From contig ML976657.1 of NCBI GenBank assembly GCA_010015655.1, positions 918,264 to 982,263 on the forward strand: a stretch of 64,000 nucleotides of DNA, written 5' to 3'. Made by a program: the position numbers and the translations under genes. Shown piece by piece: positions 60,803 to 64,000 of this stretch (position 1 is its first letter; every line of letters starts with the position of its first letter). This DNA comes from Bimuria novae-zelandiae CBS 107.79. Taxonomy: Eukaryota; Ascomycota; Dothideomycetes; Pleosporales; Didymosphaeriaceae. The notes under the pieces were generated by a model that made no database searches, was not told the DNA's origin, and saw only the letters and a program-made list of their open reading frames with translations.

Positions 60803-61819
60803 TCAACCCTTGCCCTCGTTATCTGAGACATAGCTGGAGGGTGCTGGCTTGATCTTTTCGCTCCTCAAGCAGTCCCAGTGATCATAATGCATGTAATTTC
60901 TCTCAGGCTCAGGCACTCTCCAACAAAGGCGAGTGACGTGGTACGTAGTGGCCACATAACCACCTGGACCAGTTGTCCCGTCGCTAGGCTGCCATATCAG
61001 CCCATCCCATGTATATTCTAAAGTGTACTTTTCGTCTATTTCAATCCTTGAATTGTTGCGCCGGATCAGCGGCAGATCGCGGCATCCGTCGGCCACTTGA
61101 CGTGTTATCCTCTGATGTAAGGGATCGTTTCTCAGTGTCTCGAATTCTAGGTTGACTTCGCGGCAGCTGTCCGGAAATAGCACCTGCTTAAAACGGGTGA
61201 AGATTTTATCTACGTAGCTCATGTTAGTCTCCCATCCACTGTCGAAAACCCAGTTGGAGGCACATATTGTCCACGTAAGTCTCCTCCAGTGCATGTGTTG
61301 CTGTAGATGTGTATCAAATCTTGGAATATGCCAAACAGTTGTATGCAAATGGTAAAGATGTTGTCCTGACTGGTTCGAAAGGTGGAACAAGTAGTGATCC
61401 CAGTCCTCTGATTCATAGCTTATTGCTTGGTCTCCATACCGATGATGGGTCGTGCTTCGTAAGGGTATCGCCCGGGTTTCGTAGTATACCAGACGACATG
61501 TCCGTAACAGGGAAGTGTCTATGACAGGCAGGAGTTCGTGGCTTGGCCGGCGACGGGCATGGTGGGTCTCAGGTTTTGAAAAAGGATTAACAACCTGGCA
61601 GACGGCGTATTCAAAAACGCTGTTGCGAACTTCATTTGGAAGTATTGAGTACAGTGGAGATTGCAGTTGAGAATTTGAATTCTCAGGCTTGATTTCCGCA
61701 AGTGATCGCCTCAGAGCTCGGGCTTCTCTCTTAGGTATTGCTAGTCCTTTCTGCGTTCTACACTCAGAGTAAGCCTGGGACCAAGGATGTAATTGTGAGG
61801 CTCGTACATCTCTTGAAAT
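60803..61819 (-). CDS. DUF7730/F-box-like fungal protein, start codon not found
   Basis: The minus frame is open for 338 codons from a stop at 61820-61822 to the stop at 60803, yet contains no ATG upstream of about codon 190. It reads SPLYSILPNEVRNSVFEYAV, the typical opening of fungal DUF7730/F-box-like proteins, then SLLRTCRLVYYETRAIPL, their second signature. A C-terminal part with VNLEFETLRNDPLHQRI, TLEYTWDGLIWQP and ATTYHVTRLCWRVPEPERNY follows. A small 5' exon could supply the start, or the gene has lost it. These proteins are usually considered structural or ubiquitin-related, without proven function. It converges with copy B. Confidence 0.55.
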   Translation of the reverse strand: MSRDVRASQLHPWSQAYSECRTQKGLAIPKREARALRRSLAEIKPENSNSQLQSPLYSILPNEVRNSVFEYAVCQVVNPFSKPETHHARRRPSHELLPVIDTSLLRTCRLVYYETRAIPLRSTTHHRYGDQAISYESEDWDHYLFHLSNQSGQHLYHLHTTVWHIPRFDTHLQQHMHWRRLTWTICASNWVFDSGWETNMSYVDKIFTRFKQVLFPDSCREVNLEFETLRNDPLHQRITRQVADGCRDLPLIRRNNSRIEIDEKYTLEYTWDGLIWQPSDGTTGPGGYVATTYHVTRLCWRVPEPERNYMHYDHWDCLRSEKIKPAPSSYVSDNEGKG

Positions 61820-62165
61820 TTAGGCTCCGCCTTCGCTCCCATACAATCTTGCATGACTACTTGCGGAGGTCATGTGTGATGATCGCGGAATAACGAGTCC
61901 TTCGGCAATATGCTCCCGAGGTCGCCCGGGCGGGTTCCTGCACGTGGTCACGCGTTCAACGTTCTCTCAACGATCTCGAGAGTACCCTCAGCATTCATGA
62001 CAAGAAGGTCTTAGTAGGCTCCTTTGTATTTTTCGGAGAGTAAAAGAGGAACTGGCAACCTGCCGGTCTCGGGTAAGGAAAGAATGAAGATGAAGATGCA
62101 CGGTTCCGACCTGCCGACTTGGCTCCAGATGACGTATTTTCGCTTACTAAGCTATCCGACATCAC
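61820..62165. other. Spacer before the terminal transposon
   Basis: 346 bp upstream of the DUF7730-like frame; a first exon for that gene could lie here but none was convincingly found. It ends with TCAC at 62162-62165, repeated beyond the other end of the transposon. Confidence 0.35.
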
Positions 62166-62206
62166 CACCAGGTGGCGAGCTAATTCGTGATCGGTTTATG
62201 TAAGCA
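62166..62206 (+). repeat. Left terminal inverted repeat
   Basis: 41 bp with two mismatches to the reverse complement of 63792-63832. Confidence 0.9.
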
Positions 62207-62717
62207 CAACCGCCAAATTTTGTTCTCCTATAGTAATTACTATACAAAGTTGAAATTCTGAGGTTCTTAACGCATATTGACTTGATTTTGAGGCTGAACT
62301 TGATTTTAAAGCTTAAATCTGACGCGTAGAGCTTAGATTTGGTGTTAAGATCTTAGGATCTCTACAGTATATAGGATATGTATAGTATATTTACCAGTGT
62401 TGTGAGCGTATCTTTTCGCCGCCAGTTTCTATAAGCCTTTGGCAGCGATCTGGCATCTCCTTGATAAGCTCCCTAATCTTATTAATAGAGATCTCATCCT
62501 ATATTTGCTGTAGTATATCCTTAAGGTGTTTTGTAGTCTCATTCTAAGGCGTCTCGCCTGCACATGGCTTGTGGAGACGCCTTTTGGCCTTTTCTTTAAG
62601 AATGAGCTAGCATCCTTCTGTAGGATTAAGATCTGGTGACCTCCTTGGGTGTATAAGGAGCCGCACTCCTTAAGATATCTTAAATATACACGTAATATTA
62701 TGTTTTAATCTTATACT

Positions 62718-63226
62718 ATGCGATAGGTTATTATCTTCTTATAGAATAGGATATTTATAAGGATTACGAGTGCGCGCGTTGTTAAGGATCTTGATATACA
62801 TAGGCAGTACATACTTTGTATAGTAGGCTTATGTTATATAGTTCCCTTAAGGATCTACGTTAACTTTGGGAGGCTTATAAGCCTCCTATTCTTGTACGCG
62901 CTTTTCGTACTGCTAAGAGGACTTATACATTCTTTTGCGAGGTTTTGGCGGAGGCTTAACAACTATAGGCATCTCTTTGTTGTTGTTGTAAAAGTAGAGC
63001 TCTGATTTGAAGTCCTAGTTGACGCAGGTGTATATGTGTAAAACCTGACCCCTAGGAGCGCTCCGAGGCTGCATATTAGTGACTTTTCTGTATTGTTTTT
63101 GCTGCCCGCGTCGACGCAGCTAACGAGGCTTTTAGAGGCGCTTATGTGGGTTAAAATGAGCCTTATTAGTGAAGAAAACTTGATCCTAGTAACCTGTAAT
63201 AGGCAGATTCTTATTCTGCTGGCCAT
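62718..63226 (-). pseudogene. Tc1-like transposase remnant
   Basis: A minus-strand 87-codon frame (63226-62963) and, 220 bp further, the motif Glu-Asp-Asn-Asn-x-Ser-His at 62738-62718 are in the expected order for a DDE transposase, but stops and composition bias separate them. Only relics remain; the catalytic triad cannot be verified. Confidence 0.5.
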
Positions 63227-63791
63227 ACTGTACGCGCGCAGCTTTGTTGGCGTCTATTAAAGGATTACTATAGGGCGCCATGTACATGTAAGCGTCGAGT
63301 TGTTAACTAAAATTATATTATAACTAACACTTAGAGAGCTTAACACTATACTTTTTAGCTTAATAGGTAAGCGGGCGTTAACTGTAGGGATTCTCCTTAG
63401 GCTCTGCTATGTGTTTAAGAACTTATATAGGCGTTTGAAAAGCTCTCCTAAGCTTGTTACTATTAAGCTTAGCTAAAGGCTTATATATACGCCTTTGCGC
63501 GATCTCTATACCTAGCTTGTGTTATTAACGCCTCTAATATCTGCCTGTAGCCTTAGAGATTTAAAATAGCTTGTTAACATTATTAATAGTCTCGCCATTT
63601 GCCTGGTGGCTATAATAGTGTAGGTAGGCTGATTTCGTAGGCGTAGTATATTAGATATTAGGTTTAGAGCGTTTAGGCGTTCGCGGCGCGTCGATTGAGC
63701 TGCTCATTGTAGGAATCGGACGAGATTTGGGTGATTGGTGTAAGGGTGAAGTTTTGTTGTAGATGGAGGGGTTGTTGTTGATGGCTAGTGC

Positions 63792-63832
63792 TGCTTACGT
63801 ACACCGATCACGAATTAGCTCGCCACCTGGTG
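63792..63832 (-). repeat. Right terminal inverted repeat
   Basis: 41-bp partner of 62166-62206, followed by TCAC. Confidence 0.9.
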
Positions 63833-64000
63833 TCACATTCCCCAATAAGAAGGAATAACCCATTCTGACAACTGGCATTCCAACTACTCAACACATCGAC
63901 ATCTCCTGCCTCTTCGCAAGAAGCTCGTGGGTGATTGAGCTGGAGGTCTGGCTCCTTTGTGAGACAAACGCTATCCCAGGTTTTTTTTCTTCAGCTAGGT

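Larger units (their letters stand above)
62166..63832 (-). mobile_element. Tc1/mariner-like DNA transposon remnant
   Basis: The element is 1667 bp, bounded by 41-bp inverted repeats (62166-62206 and 63792-63832) beginning CACCAGGTGGCGAGC, with 39 of 41 positions matching. TCAC flanks both sides (62162-62165 and 63833-63836). The minus strand carries transposase relics: a degraded region at about 62960-63230 and an EDNNxSH-like motif at 62718-62738, matching the second catalytic Asp block of fungal Tc1-type DDE enzymes. Stops interrupt every frame and the core is AT-enriched. A TA target site, expected for this superfamily, is not seen. Confidence 0.72.

Noticed and set aside
1..64000. CRISPR arrays, bacterial operons or riboswitches
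   Set aside because: Intron-rich eukaryotic gene structure; no regularly spaced identical repeats were seen.

Overview
The window looks like nuclear DNA of a filamentous ascomycete (Pezizomycotina, possibly Dothideomycetes; class is inference). Genes are compact and GC-balanced, and their spliceosomal introns are mostly 41-67 nt with GT..AG ends. The proteins are typical Pezizomycotina orthologues. The gene-rich DNA is interrupted by very AT-rich blocks (about 14.2-16.05, 21.6-26.5 and 45.6-47.9 kb, milder at 62.2-63.8 kb). In these blocks CpA and TpG are almost absent while CpG survives, the footprint of repeat-induced point mutation (RIP) acting on transposons. 

Layout: 0-11 kb holds the MCM4 N-terminus (-), the tubulin cofactor A gene (+), a THO complex subunit 7 gene (-), elongin A (+), a four-helix membrane protein (+), 3.5 kb without a gene, and an eight-exon GABA/amino-acid permease (-). 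From 11 to 18.6 kb there is non-coding DNA and a 2.1 kb Fot1/pogo-type transposon with perfect 46-bp inverted ends. VID27 (-) lies at 18.6-21.1 kb, followed by 5 kb of RIP-degraded retroelement DNA. From 26.8 to 44.3 kb comes a dense housekeeping block: AP-1 beta adaptin (-), a 57-aa membrane protein (+), a HIRIP3-like histone chaperone (-), trehalose-6-phosphate synthase (+), tRNA-Ser(GCT), Rqc2/NEMF (-), zeta-COP (-) and a mitochondrial PPR-like protein (+). Several pairs are divergent and share promoters. 

From 44.3 kb the window is accessory DNA: an inverted-repeat element with hairpin ends (45.6-48.5 kb), a long gene-poor stretch with one small possible gene, two tandem broken paralogues of a large fungal-specific protein ending in a HicA-like domain (54.7-60.6 kb), a DUF7730/F-box-like reading frame without a start codon, and a 1.67 kb DNA transposon with 41-bp inverted repeats. 

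The best lead for something little described is the tandem pair at 54.7-60.6 kb. Both copies keep long conserved protein sequence but are broken in different ways: one by frame changes plus a stop, the other by three in-frame stops only. No CRISPR array, operon or complete biosynthetic cluster is visible. Exon coordinates were derived by hand from splice signals, frame continuity and family knowledge, not by an aligner.
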